Origin: Desulfitobacterium_A sp034927245
Lineage (GTDB): Bacteria; Bacillota; Desulfitobacteriia; Desulfitobacteriales; Desulfitobacteriaceae
Reading direction: 5' to 3'
Assembly (NCBI RefSeq): GCF_034927245.1
Contig: NZ_JAYFQK010000051.1
Coordinates: 1-64,000, forward strand
Length of the DNA: 64,000 nt
In this document: positions 1 to 7,720 of the stretch, piece by piece
Layout of the letters: every line of letters starts with the position of its first letter
Numbering within the stretch: position 1 is the stretch's first letter
The notes under the pieces: model-generated
What the model saw: only the letters and a program-made list of their open reading frames with translations
What the model was told of the DNA's origin: nothing
Database searches by the model: none
Position numbers and translations under genes: made by a program

Positions 1-41
1 TTTAACGGAAAGGTGCTTTTTTTTGTATAACTTTTGGATCC

Positions 42-66
42 CCACCCGCATAGCAGGTGGTTTTTT
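42..66 (+). terminator. Short hairpin with T tract
   Basis: CCACC (42-46) pairs with GGTGG (56-60), with two inner GC pairs and a short loop, and TTTTTT follows at 61-66. It probably ends a plus-strand transcript whose gene lies left of the window. Positions 67-212 hold nothing I can support as a gene. Confidence 0.5.
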
Positions 67-218
67 ATTTCGCTGCGCTCAACAGGCTAAAGCCCATAAT
101 AAAGAAAACCCGGCTTCGCCGTGCCTTTTAAACACGCATCCGGAAAGGCGAAGTCGTTGGTTGCACTTATGCTGGAGGAAAGTATGCAACAAAGTTATAC
201 TTCCGAAAGTATAAAAAA

Positions 219-241
219 AGGTCGGCCATATTGACCGACCT
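219..241 (-). terminator. Terminator of the GGDEF gene
   Basis: A nearly perfect 10-bp inverted repeat (AGGTCGGCCA with TGACCGACCT) begins at the stop codon of the GGDEF gene. On the minus strand it is followed by seven T residues (complement of 213-219), the standard layout of an intrinsic terminator. Confidence 0.85.
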
Positions 242-950
242 AATTTAACCCTTCAATTAATTTCGAATAATTTACAACTCTATTTTTCTTTTCCTTGGCC
301 GCATAAAGGGCGATATCTGCCCGCGTCAGGAGTTCATCTATCGTGATTTCTTCATGGAGCGAAACAACCCCCAGGCTTATCGTAACCTTAAACCCAAAAT
401 TATAATTTTCAACAGTCCCTCTCAACCTTTCGGCAAAGGTGATTGCTCCGTCCATATTCGTTTCGGGCATGATTATTGCGAACTCCTCACCACCCCAACG
501 CGCAACAATATCAATACTTCGCGTATTAGACTTAAGTATTTCTCCCAGCTTTCTCAGGACTTTATCCCCCGTTAAATGGCCATAGGTATCGTTAACAGCC
601 TTGAAATTGTCCGTATCAATGAATACGAGTGAAAACGAAAAATGCGTCCGCTTGGCACGTTCTATTTCCTCACCAAGGCGTGAATTAAGATATCGCCTGC
701 TATATAACCCTGTTAACTCATCACAATTCGCTCCAAAATGTAATCTTTTAATTAAAATCCCGCAATATGTACTGATTCCCAATTGAATAATAATAAATGA
801 CAGCCATACCGATGGTGGAGCAGTTTCTGCATATTTATGCGTTAGGAATACGGCGATACAAATAATAAGGTTTGCAATCGGCAGGAGCACAGGGATAGAT
901 TTCATTATTTGTTGTTCTAATGAAATCGTTTTCCTAGCAAATATATCCAT
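240..950 (-). CDS. Membrane-anchored GGDEF diguanylate cyclase
   Basis: This protein makes cyclic di-GMP from two GTP. The N-terminal third has two hydrophobic segments that would anchor it in the membrane. The rest is one GGDEF domain, starting at DELTGLYSRR, with the active-site signature GGEEF and an intact RxxD inhibitory site (RSID) exactly five residues before it, so product feedback inhibition is likely. No separate sensory domain is visible. I chose the ATG at 950 because AAGGA lies 10 nt upstream; a GTG at 971 would add seven residues. An HD-GYP phosphodiesterase lies just upstream on the same strand. Confidence 0.9.
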   Translation of the reverse strand: MDIFARKTISLEQQIMKSIPVLLPIANLIICIAVFLTHKYAETAPPSVWLSFIIIQLGISTYCGILIKRLHFGANCDELTGLYSRRYLNSRLGEEIERAKRTHFSFSLVFIDTDNFKAVNDTYGHLTGDKVLRKLGEILKSNTRSIDIVARWGGEEFAIIMPETNMDGAITFAERLRGTVENYNFGFKVTISLGVVSLHEEITIDELLTRADIALYAAKEKKNRVVNYSKLIEGLN

Positions 951-976
951 CACCTTACTTTCCTTAATCACATCCT

Positions 977-1006
977 ATTATATACCATTTTAGGACTTTG
1001 GTCCTA
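977..1006 (-). promoter_or_regulatory. Probable promoter and palindromic operator of the GGDEF gene
   Basis: On the minus strand a perfect -10 box TATAAT (977-982) precedes the GGDEF gene, but the -35 position holds AGGACC, which is far from consensus. That position lies inside the palindrome TAGGAC-TTTG-GTCCTA (991-1006). The arrangement suggests a regulator binding over the -35 region. The regulator is unknown. Confidence 0.45.
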
Positions 1007-1079
1007 TGACCGGAATAAATTTATTTTTCCCGGTTGCATTTCGAGTTTATCCGCAGAAATATTTATCCGTTAGTATGAC

Positions 1080-1198
1080 AAAAGGACTGACCCATGATAA
1101 GTCAACCAAACCTCAGAAACAAGTGCGATAGTTCCACTGAAACTATCGGGAGTCAAAACCCCACCTGAAGTAAGTTTCCTTTATCGGGACAGCCTTTT
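1080..1198. other. Long base-paired intergenic element, possible structured RNA
   Basis: A closing helix pairs AAAAGG-a-CTG-a-CCC (1080-1093) with GGG-a-CAG-CCTTTT (1186-1198). Inside it are GATAA/TTATC (1096-1100 with 1181-1185), AAAC/GTTT, TCAG/CTGA and an apical 8-bp hairpin CGATAGTT/AACTATCG (1126-1133 with 1141-1148). The whole is a rod of about 119 nt. It does not show the conserved bases of the c-di-GMP-I, c-di-GMP-II, ydaO, 6S or SRP RNAs that I know. It lies between an HD-GYP and a GGDEF gene, in the leader of the latter. The strand is uncertain. Confidence 0.4.
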
Positions 1199-1246
1199 AT
1201 ACTAAATTGTTTGCATTTTTATTGTTTATATTATTTGTATCGTTTG

Positions 1247-2347
1247 CTATTCTTCAATTGCTTCCATAAATTCCACCCGTTCAATAAAACGGGTTAAATC
1301 CTGCATCAAGTCTATATACAGTTCTTTATTAAGGTATCTTCTATTCTTATCAAATAACAAACGAACCAGGGGTCGGGTTGGCATTTGTGTCGGTACAGCG
1401 CTGATCAAACCTGTTTCACCTGTATTTAGCGTAACAACTGCATTATCAGGATAAAGGATCAAGGATTTCCGGAAAGCTTTAACCATTGCCGGATTAAAAT
1501 CGTGTCCCGACCATGCAATAATCATTTCTAAGGCATGATAAGGAGGCAGCCCTTTGCGATAGGGCCGGTCTGCTGTTAAAGCTTCATAAACGTCCGCCAC
1601 CGCAACGATTTGGGCATCGATGTTTATCTCATTTTTCCTCAATCCGCGGGGATAACCTTCACCGTTCCAACGTTCATGATGCTGCGTGATAATTGCCTGC
1701 ACATTTGTTAATGTGCGATTTCCCTCCAGTAATTCCCACCCCAATGTGGGATGCTGCTTAATCACTCTATACTCTTCATCCGTTAAACTTCCCGGCTTAT
1801 TTAATATCTCGCTGGGTATTTTTACTTTTCCTAAATCGTGGAGAAGTGCCCCCAAGGTTAGATTCTCAAGTCTCTTGCCATTATAACCTAATTTAATCCC
1901 TGTCAAGGCAGTGAGTATAGCAACATTTACGACATGAACAAACGTCCATGAGTCATGTTGCTTAAGTTCCTCAAAACTTACCCTGCTTTCATTCAAATCC
2001 AAATATATATTCGGCGATTGCAGCTCATTGAGAATAACTTGAACGAGTTTAACCGTTTTTTCAATATGTTCGGGTTCAATTATCCTTGCTTCATGATAAA
2101 TGCTCCATATCGAGCCTACAAGCTCAATATACGTATCTTTCCGAAACTTATTGACTTTTTTTGATCCCGCATAATCTTCATGATATTGCAGTACATAGAC
2201 TTCCCGATTCGTAATATATTTCCATATGCTTTCCGTAAGTTGAATGCCTTTTTTTAATAACAAAGTTCCTTTTGAATCAAATAAATCCTCAGATGTTGTC
2301 CTTCCCGAGAGCAAGTTTATGTTAACCCTTTGCAGCACCAAATCCAT
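1247..2347 (-). CDS. HD-GYP domain cyclic di-GMP phosphodiesterase
   Basis: The N-terminal 60 or so residues resemble the DUF3391-like module often found ahead of HD-GYP domains. The C-terminal part is a complete HD-GYP domain with HD in ALLHDLGKVKIP, an HP motif, the HHERWNGEGYP signature and the DVYEALTADRPYR segment. Such proteins hydrolyse c-di-GMP to pGpG or GMP using a metal centre. No membrane segment is seen, so it should be cytosolic. The start has a strong ribosome site, AAGGAGGGG, 11 nt upstream. Together with the GGDEF gene downstream it could form a local synthesis/degradation pair. Confidence 0.88.
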   Translation of the reverse strand: MDLVLQRVNINLLSGRTTSEDLFDSKGTLLLKKGIQLTESIWKYITNREVYVLQYHEDYAGSKKVNKFRKDTYIELVGSIWSIYHEARIIEPEHIEKTVKLVQVILNELQSPNIYLDLNESRVSFEELKQHDSWTFVHVVNVAILTALTGIKLGYNGKRLENLTLGALLHDLGKVKIPSEILNKPGSLTDEEYRVIKQHPTLGWELLEGNRTLTNVQAIITQHHERWNGEGYPRGLRKNEINIDAQIVAVADVYEALTADRPYRKGLPPYHALEMIIAWSGHDFNPAMVKAFRKSLILYPDNAVVTLNTGETGLISAVPTQMPTRPLVRLLFDKNRRYLNKELYIDLMQDLTRFIERVEFMEAIEE

Positions 2348-2486
2348 TCTAAATGTCCCCTCCTTGACTCGGCTGTGGGAACGTCAGACAAAATTCACTC
2401 ACAAAATTTATAATAACACAATATTATAAATGTATTTCAATAATTTTTCCGTATTATTTCGACATTTTTTACATCTCATTACAACA

Positions 2487-2517
2487 AAAGTGAGCTTTCA
2501 AAAACGGAAGCTCACTT
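2487..2517 (-). terminator. Terminator of rnpB
   Basis: AAGTGAGCTT and AAGCTCACTT form a 10-bp stem around an A-rich loop. On the minus strand TTTTGTTGT follows, placing an intrinsic terminator about 70 nt after the RNase P RNA end. Confidence 0.7.
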
Positions 2518-2588
2518 ATTAAATATAGATCAAATTAAACACTGTTAAATTATGTAACCCAATGCAATGCAAAGAAAAGAAAAGCATT

Positions 2589-3028
2589 GCAAAGTCAACC
2601 ATAAGCCGGGTTCTGTCTCTTCCTTGCGGAAGATGATGATCATCTATCTCGGGCCGCTGTTGCCAACGACCTCATGCGACCTTACCCGGGGACGAAACGG
2701 GCCGTTCCATAGTCCCCCTATTCGGTCTTGCTCCAGGTGGGGTTTGCAGGGCCAACCTGTCACCAGGCTGCCGGTGAGCTCTTACCTCGCCTTTCCACCC
2801 TTACCAATCCGGAGGTCAGTCGTCAGAAGCCAGATGCCGGATTAAAACCAACTCATTCTGACCTCCGGCCTCTGATGACTGGCCTCTGGTTCGGCGGTAT
2901 ATCTCTGTTGCACTTTCCTTGGGGTCACCCCCACTGGACGTTATCCAGCACCTTGCCCTTTGGAGCCCGGACTTTCCTCAAAGGCAGCTTTTCAGCTCTT
3001 GCCCTCGCGATCATCCGGTTGACTTTGC
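2589..3028 (-). ncRNA. rnpB: RNase P RNA, bacterial class A
   Basis: Catalytic RNA of RNase P, which removes tRNA 5' leaders. The 3' end on the minus strand reads ACAGAACCCGGCTTAT and the 5' part contains GAGGAAAGTCCGGGCTCC, both hallmarks of this RNA. Also present are GGTAAGGGTGGAAAGG, GGTAAGAGCTCACC and GAGATAGATGATC, in the right order for the class A (ancestral) fold. Helix P1 is unusually clear: GCAAAGTCAACC (2589-2600) pairs with GGTTGACTTTGC (3017-3028), which I used to set the ends. One peripheral arm (about 2806-2892) is elongated. Confidence 0.95.
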
Positions 3029-3034
3029 TTATTT

Positions 3035-3063
3035 ATCTTACTTGATATTAATGCTTTGGTCAA
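3035..3063 (-). promoter_or_regulatory. rnpB promoter
   Basis: On the minus strand TTGACC (3058-3063), a 17-bp spacer and TAAGAT (3035-3040) lie just before the P1 helix of rnpB, matching a SigA promoter with transcription starting a few bases before the mature RNA. Confidence 0.75.
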
Positions 3064-3116
3064 ATATTTCTTATTGGTTAGGTTGCCAAACTCATCCTTC
3101 ATAGAAATAATCCATA

Positions 3117-3159
3117 TTATCCACAAAACGCATGTGAATTATCCACACTTTGTGAATAA
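3117..3159. promoter_or_regulatory. Cluster of DnaA boxes
   Basis: Two perfect consensus boxes TTATCCACA occur at 3117-3125 and 3139-3147. A third in the opposite direction, TGTGAATAA (reverse TTATTCACA, one mismatch), lies at 3151-3159. All three fall within 43 bp upstream of the rnpB promoter. Such density is typical of DnaA-binding regulatory or titration sites, although no dnaA or dnaN gene is nearby. Confidence 0.6.
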
Positions 3160-3166
3160 CTTTTTG

Positions 3167-3319
3167 TTACTCTTTCGTTTCTTGTTTACGGCTAAGCTGT
3201 TCCATTTCAGCATCGATGTCCATCAATGCCGTCAAGAGCTTTGCTTTATTAACAGGTTCTCCCAATAATTGCTTTATGATTTTTTCCCGGCCTTCACGAA
3301 GAATATCTGCCCGACTCAT
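3167..3319 (-). CDS. Small protein of unknown function, 50 residues
   Basis: Starts MSRADILREG and ends SRKQETKE. It is charged, predicted helical and without membrane segments or cysteines. The ATG at 3317-3319 has AAGGAGG eight bases upstream, a near-ideal ribosome site, so I take it as real and reject the longer reading frame that begins 31 codons earlier. It sits alone between nif3-like and rnpB. I do not recognise the family. Confidence 0.6.
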   Translation of the reverse strand: MSRADILREGREKIIKQLLGEPVNKAKLLTALMDIDAEMEQLSRKQETKE

Positions 3320-3486
3320 TATAATTTCCTCCTTTAGATAGATCAACAATTTTAAAATAACTTTGTTAAAGTTATTTCTTGCACTAAGTTTTAAGCATGA
3401 ATATGCTTTCAAAATTACCTATTGCAATTATTTTAATATATTCGACTATTATTGTCAAATATTTCGACAATTTTTGACTACTTAAG

Positions 3487-4311
3487 CTAACTGCAAATCC
3501 AAGGCGAATGCATTGAATGGCTTATCAAAATATCAAGTGATGCCAGATTTTTCTCCGCGCGCAAGTATTCCTCCAATGTTGAGATCATTGGGGCTTCACT
3601 GGCAAAATGCCCGATATCAAGAACCGCCATACCGGCCTCCCGTGCATCTAAGGCGCCATGATGATCGACATCCCCTGTAATCAGCAAATCCGCTCCCTTA
3701 AAAAGTGCCTTGGGGATAAAGCTTCCGCCGCTCCCGTTGACGATGGCAATTTTGCGTACATTTTGTTGAGCTCTTCCGGTCAGGCGATATAATTGTTCAG
3801 GAATATCAGCATGAACCCGTGTTTGCGTCTTAAGGAAGGCTTTTACTTTACCGACAACACGTTCTAAGGGCTCATTCGTCGGTAAATAGCCGATTACCCC
3901 ATACCCTCGATCTTCGGTCATGTGGGGTGCAAGAAACTCCATTTTGGACAATTCGAGAGCTCTCCCCAGCGTCTGGCTTGAGGAGTACATAGACTGGTCT
4001 AGATTCGTATGCGCTGCGTAATACGCAATTCCCCGTTTTAAAAGTTCGATTGGCATTTGAGCGGCTTGATTATCGGAGCGAAGATTTTTAAGGGGCTTAA
4101 AAATAATCGGGTGGTGGGCAATGATGAGTTGAGCCTTCTGTTCATTCGCTTCTTTCAAGACCTCGGGAGAAGCATCAAGCGTCAAAAGAACACGCTCAAT
4201 CTTCGTTGAAACATCTCCAACCAAGAGACCAACATTATCCCACTCTTCCGCCCAAGATTTAGGGGCAATCTTTTCTATCGTTTGAGCAATTAAGCCGATG
4301 GAAACAGACAT
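3487..4311 (-). CDS. Nif3-like dinuclear metal centre protein (YqfO/GCH1 type 2 family)
   Basis: The N-terminus (IEKIAPKSWAEEWDNVGLLVGD) and the IIAHHPIIFKPLK motif are characteristic of the Nif3/YbgI family, whose hexamers hold two metal ions. GDVDHHGALDA and the late GHFASE segment supply the other metal ligands. At 274 residues it is the short, single-block form, like E. coli YbgI, without the PII-like insertion found in Bacillus YqfO. The biochemical role is unsettled in the family. It overlaps the 3' end of trmK by 22 nt, so the two are translationally coupled, as in many Firmicutes. Confidence 0.9.
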   Translation of the reverse strand: MSVSIGLIAQTIEKIAPKSWAEEWDNVGLLVGDVSTKIERVLLTLDASPEVLKEANEQKAQLIIAHHPIIFKPLKNLRSDNQAAQMPIELLKRGIAYYAAHTNLDQSMYSSSQTLGRALELSKMEFLAPHMTEDRGYGVIGYLPTNEPLERVVGKVKAFLKTQTRVHADIPEQLYRLTGRAQQNVRKIAIVNGSGGSFIPKALFKGADLLITGDVDHHGALDAREAGMAVLDIGHFASEAPMISTLEEYLRAEKNLASLDILISHSMHSPWICS

Positions 4312-5093
4312 TGTTTCATCTCCTCTAATAACGAACAGGTTAGCTCCTGTTGCTTAATTCTTTGGTAAATTTCTTTCTTTTGTGATTTCTTCATTCCCTG
4401 AATCGCCCGCTGCAAAGGATCAATATGCTCTTGGATTAAGAGTTTCAATTCCGGAACGGGCTGCTCCAGGATAAGCGGGCCAATGTCCCAAAATATCTGA
4501 TTAAAAGCCTCTAACCGCTCTTGCTGTTCACTCTTCCCTCGATCGATATGTAAGTGTTTAAGCCAATTTGTTTTCAGATCCTCCAGATCCCCCCATGATT
4601 GTCCATTCTCTCGAGAATAAAGCATAACTCCATAGATCCGGCCATCTTCAGTGATCAGGTGTTCCTCCGCAAGAAGCCAGCCGGAATTCTGCAAGGTTTT
4701 TCTTACCTTTCCTTCCGCCCCTTGGGGCTGTACAACTAAAGTGTGAACAAGGGCTAATACTTCAGGACTATCATTAAAAATCTCCAGCATCGTATTGCCG
4801 CCCATTCCCGCCAAAGTTAAAGTATCGACTTCTCCCGGTTGAATCGGTTTAAGTCCGTCACCGAGGCGTACATCGATCCATGATTCTAAGCCACGTGTAT
4901 GAATTGCCGCCCGTGCGGACTGATACGGGCCCTCATGGACATCTACGGCAATAGCCTGTGTAATCTTATGGTTTTCCCATAAAAAAATCGGCAAATACGC
5001 ATGATCTGTTCCAATATCCCCAAGCTTCGCTTGTTCCGGCACCAAGGAAGCCACTAATTCGAGCCGTGGTCCTAAGCTCATAGTTTCCGGCAT
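4290..5093 (-). CDS. trmK: tRNA (adenine-22-N1)-methyltransferase TrmK
   Basis: SAM-dependent enzyme that methylates A22 in the tRNA D-loop region. The glycine-rich motif LGDIGTDHAYLPI near residue 25 binds SAM. The later TLAGMGGNTM segment is the family's catalytic-loop signature, and VVQPQGAEGKVRKTL also matches. The C-terminal 90 residues form a helical coiled region, as in Bacillus YqfN. The ATG at 5093 follows GAGGTGGAG. Its place between rpoD and the nif3-like gene is the standard Firmicutes order, though here a tRNA cluster and accessory genes separate it from rpoD. Confidence 0.92.
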   Translation of the reverse strand: MPETMSLGPRLELVASLVPEQAKLGDIGTDHAYLPIFLWENHKITQAIAVDVHEGPYQSARAAIHTRGLESWIDVRLGDGLKPIQPGEVDTLTLAGMGGNTMLEIFNDSPEVLALVHTLVVQPQGAEGKVRKTLQNSGWLLAEEHLITEDGRIYGVMLYSRENGQSWGDLEDLKTNWLKHLHIDRGKSEQQERLEAFNQIFWDIGPLILEQPVPELKLLIQEHIDPLQRAIQGMKKSQKKEIYQRIKQQELTCSLLEEMKQCLFPSA

Positions 5094-5262
5094 TTATTAC
5101 TCCACCTCATTTATACTATTACCTGATTATTCCGTATTAGACATTAGAAAAAACTGCAGTAAATAACTATAGTTCAAATATTATAGCACATTTATATATC
5201 ATAGAATTTATTATTTTGTAAAACATATCTAGGGGTTTTAAAAATATCTTAGGAGGTCAATT

Positions 5263-5742
5263 ATGAATACAAAGAAAACAATGTCGGGATTGGAAAGTCT
5301 TGCGGAAATCAAATCTGATATGGAAGTTGCCGAAGAATTAAGCGCTTTGAAACAACAGTATGATCAAATGCAGCAATCCATTACAAGCTTGCAATCCAGT
5401 ATGGGCTCTCAAAGCGGCGGTGGTATGGGGGCTCAGGGACAACAGCAGTTAACTCAATTATTTGGTCAAATGAACCAATTCAAAAGCCAATCAAAACAAG
5501 AACAATCGCAAAGTTTAGATCAATTACAACAAGCAATCCAAACCGCTTCCCAGTCCTTGAATCAGGCGAGCCAAGCCATCCAATCCTCTAAAGCATTATC
5601 TCAAATGAATGATTTCATTGAGCAGGCTCAATCTCAACTTCAAAGTATGGCCCAAACGGGACAGGGTTCACAACAGCAAGGACAAAGTTCAATGCAAATG
5701 GGACAAGCATCCGGCCCACAAGTGGGTCAAAATCTTCAGTAA
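5263..5742 (+). CDS. Glutamine/serine-rich protein of unknown function
   Basis: 159 residues dominated by Gln, Ser, Met and Gly, with long helical Q/S repeats (for example LDQLQQAIQTASQSLNQASQ) and a glycine-rich break near residue 50. There is no signal peptide, cysteine or membrane segment. AGGAGG lies eight bases before the ATG and a strong terminator follows, so it is a single-gene transcript. Composition resembles coiled-coil, spore or stress-related low-complexity proteins, but I recognise no family and assign no function. Confidence 0.75.
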   Translation: MNTKKTMSGLESLAEIKSDMEVAEELSALKQQYDQMQQSITSLQSSMGSQSGGGMGAQGQQQLTQLFGQMNQFKSQSKQEQSQSLDQLQQAIQTASQSLNQASQAIQSSKALSQMNDFIEQAQSQLQSMAQTGQGSQQQGQSSMQMGQASGPQVGQNLQ

Positions 5743-5790
5743 TTCCTAGACCCCAGAGCTAAATATTAACTTAAATCAGCTATCAGTCAA

Positions 5791-5821
5791 ATGAAGGGGT
5801 CTGTTTTTACTGCCCCTTCAT
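5791..5821 (+). terminator. Terminator of the Q-rich gene
   Basis: ATGAAGGGG (5791-5799) pairs with CCCCTTCAT (5813-5821), followed by TTTATTATT. Confidence 0.8.
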
Positions 5822-5908
5822 TTATTATTGGATATATCTGGCTTAATCAAGTCGAACATCTTAGGGAACTCTATAGGTGTCAAAACCGAAGTTTAGAGGT
5901 GTTTAATC

Positions 5909-6043
5909 ATGATAAAAGATATAATCAATTCCGATAGCAAAAATTTCTGGGAATGGTGGAACAAGCCCCTGAAATCTGAGATGGAATTTCGCCCTTGTAT
6001 TCTTGAAGTCCGCAATGCCGCTACAAAACGTACGCGGAGATAA
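5909..6043 (+). CDS. Possible small basic protein, 44 residues
   Basis: ATG at 5909, with AGAGGTG eight bases upstream, opens a frame of 44 codons. It encodes a Trp-rich centre (NFWEWWNKP) and a basic C-terminus (TKRTRR). A perfect terminator hairpin lies 68 bp downstream, so a short transcript is plausible. I know no homologue. Supported only by ribosome site, frame and terminator. Confidence 0.45.
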   Translation: MIKDIINSDSKNFWEWWNKPLKSEMEFRPCILEVRNAATKRTRR

Positions 6044-6110
6044 TTATATCGGATATTGCTATTAATTCTCATCGCTTTAGGAGTTATCTTCTAAGCCAAT
6101 GGTTTCCTTT

Positions 6111-6139
6111 AAAATGCCGGGCTATGGGCCCGGCATTTT
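6111..6139. terminator. Strong hairpin terminator
   Basis: AAAATGCCGGGC (6111-6122) pairs perfectly with GCCCGGCATTTT (6128-6139). The A and T tracts on both sides let it work in either direction; it most likely ends the 5909-6043 transcript. Confidence 0.75.
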
Positions 6140-6235
6140 CTAAATTAATCCAAAAATCACTTGACTTTTCTTTGACGGAATAATTACACTGTAAATAAAA
6201 GGCTGAAAAGAGAATATTTTGTGGGGTAATTGACA

Positions 6236-6841
6236 GTGGATGATAAGCTAATAAAAAATGCTATTTTAGATAGCGATTTTGCTTTTCGGCTTGGGAGTAT
6301 TAAATTTGCTCCGATTCTTGAACAGGTCATTCCAACACTTATCGAGACTCTCGTCATTCATGAATATGTTTTTTCAAAAGAGATTTTATATCCTCAACTT
6401 GTGAGGCAACAGCTTAAAACACTTATTAACAGCAAAAAGGCAGTTCTTGTAAATAGGGAAACTATTTTAAACAGTTGTCCGGAACGCTTAATTACATATG
6501 ATAATACTCAAAAACTTTTAAGAGATTACATGAAGGGTACCCGCCGGAACGGAAAGAATTGGGGGGAGATCTTATCACTTAGTTATGCAAAAGTTATGAG
6601 GATTCCTTACATTCTATCCGATGAGTCCGAACTTCAAGAGGTTGTAGATTCGGTACTTAATCTAGGTGATGAAGAAGTATCAAATCCGGATGATATAAAG
6701 GTCCTTAGGATTTCTGACTTTATCAAATTGATGAGGGCTTCTGGGAATTTTAAGCGAAACTTTGCTAAAGCCACCTGGGCGGCCAGCGGTCTGCCAACCT
6801 ATACCTTCGACACTGAGTTATGGCCAAAACCTATAGACTAA
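6236..6841 (+). CDS. PIN-like domain protein, possible nuclease toxin
   Basis: About 200 residues with the acidic layout of PIN nucleases: an early ILDSDF segment (Asp 12 and 14), a conserved WGEILSLSYAKVMRIPYILSDE block in which Glu and then Asp-Glu supply further metal ligands, and a hydrophobic core between them. PIN proteins cleave RNA and often act as toxins. It is convergent with an ImmA/IrrE-type peptidase and XRE regulator, and the stop codons of both convergent genes lie in one shared hairpin. I prefer the GTG at 6236, with GGGG nine bases upstream; a TTG at 6230 is possible. Toxicity is an inference. Confidence 0.65.
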   Translation: MDDKLIKNAILDSDFAFRLGSIKFAPILEQVIPTLIETLVIHEYVFSKEILYPQLVRQQLKTLINSKKAVLVNRETILNSCPERLITYDNTQKLLRDYMKGTRRNGKNWGEILSLSYAKVMRIPYILSDESELQEVVDSVLNLGDEEVSNPDDIKVLRISDFIKLMRASGNFKRNFAKATWAASGLPTYTFDTELWPKPID

Positions 6842-6868
6842 GGGAACCCTAAATTAGGGTTCCCTTAG
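6838..6868. terminator. Bidirectional terminator between convergent genes
   Basis: A perfect 31-bp palindrome (CTAAGGGAACCCTAA with TTAGGGTTCCCTTAG) contains the stop codon of the PIN-like gene and the stop codon of the ImmA/IrrE gene. It serves transcripts from both sides. Confidence 0.85.
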
Positions 6869-7707
6869 TCTTCTTCATTAAGTATTCTCTGAATGTCCTC
6901 TTCACTTGGGAGTTCTATAGGATTCTCGATGTTAAACTCATCAGGAGTTTTCTGAACTATCCCCAAAAGATACCTCAGACGATCATACGGTATTTTTGCC
7001 GATTGATATGCTGTTAAAGCCTTATCTACTAGCCCATCGAATCTAACGATCCTTGTTCTTTTTTGCATCTCGTCCCCAACTTGGAGCCTCTTTTGAATCA
7101 ACTTCACTTCAGAAGCAGAATCGTCGTTAAGTAATTCAAAACATTTCTCTTCCGAAATAAACTCAATTTCAAACAAACGCCTGACCATAGCTTTATAGGG
7201 TACGCCAAATAAATCCATGAGTCGGGCAACATGACCCAGCCGCAAATTATTTTTATCAACCTTAAGATTAAACAATTCGGCTTTCAGAATATCCCGGGGA
7301 ACAAGTAACATAGCCGCAAAACGATTGGCCATGATTTCATTTCTGGGTTGTGAAGATTCTGAATCAATCACAATACTTTTGAGTAGCTCTCCACCACGTT
7401 TTAACATCCCTTGATCAAACCAAATGTGATATAGCTCATGGGCACCGGCAAATATCTGTTTTTCTAAGGGAATAGAAGAATTAATAAAACAGTAAATAGA
7501 ATTTCTTTTATAACATACAAAACCACAAAGTTCTTGGTCTTCAATAGGATATTGGATAAGTACTGCCGCATCGGCTAATATTTTAAACATCTCGTCTCTT
7601 AAGATACGCGATGTTTTTCCTAAAAAATTCATTTTACTAATCGCTTTAATTTCCAGTGACTCTGATTCTTCTTTTGTTAAGCCGTTAAAAATATTTGGCG
7701 CATTCAT
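6865..7707 (-). CDS. ImmA/IrrE family metallopeptidase
   Basis: 280 residues with the zinc peptidase motif HELYH at about 90-94 and a following MANRFAAMLLVPRD segment that carries the third ligand region, both typical of the ImmA/IrrE (COG2856) family. Members cleave partner XRE-type repressors, as ImmA does with ImmR in ICEBs1 and IrrE with DdrO. The partner here would be the XRE protein encoded 13 nt upstream in the same operon. The C-terminal 120 residues are helical and unassigned. The start has GGAG nine bases upstream. Confidence 0.82.
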   Translation of the reverse strand: MNAPNIFNGLTKEESESLEIKAISKMNFLGKTSRILRDEMFKILADAAVLIQYPIEDQELCGFVCYKRNSIYCFINSSIPLEKQIFAGAHELYHIWFDQGMLKRGGELLKSIVIDSESSQPRNEIMANRFAAMLLVPRDILKAELFNLKVDKNNLRLGHVARLMDLFGVPYKAMVRRLFEIEFISEEKCFELLNDDSASEVKLIQKRLQVGDEMQKRTRIVRFDGLVDKALTAYQSAKIPYDRLRYLLGIVQKTPDEFNIENPIELPSEEDIQRILNEED

Positions 7708-7720
7708 TAAACCACTCCAA

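Noticed and set aside
23..214. Plus-strand open frame of 63 codons at the left edge
   Set aside because: It runs through a terminator hairpin, has no ribosome site, and its sequence is not protein-like.
1080..1198. c-di-GMP riboswitch next to the c-di-GMP genes
   Set aside because: The element lacks the conserved core and tetraloop-receptor bases of class I and the conserved bases of class II, so I report it only as an unassigned structure.
2567..3104. Several plus-strand open frames over 2567-3104
   Set aside because: They lie on the opposite strand of RNase P RNA and have no coding signature.
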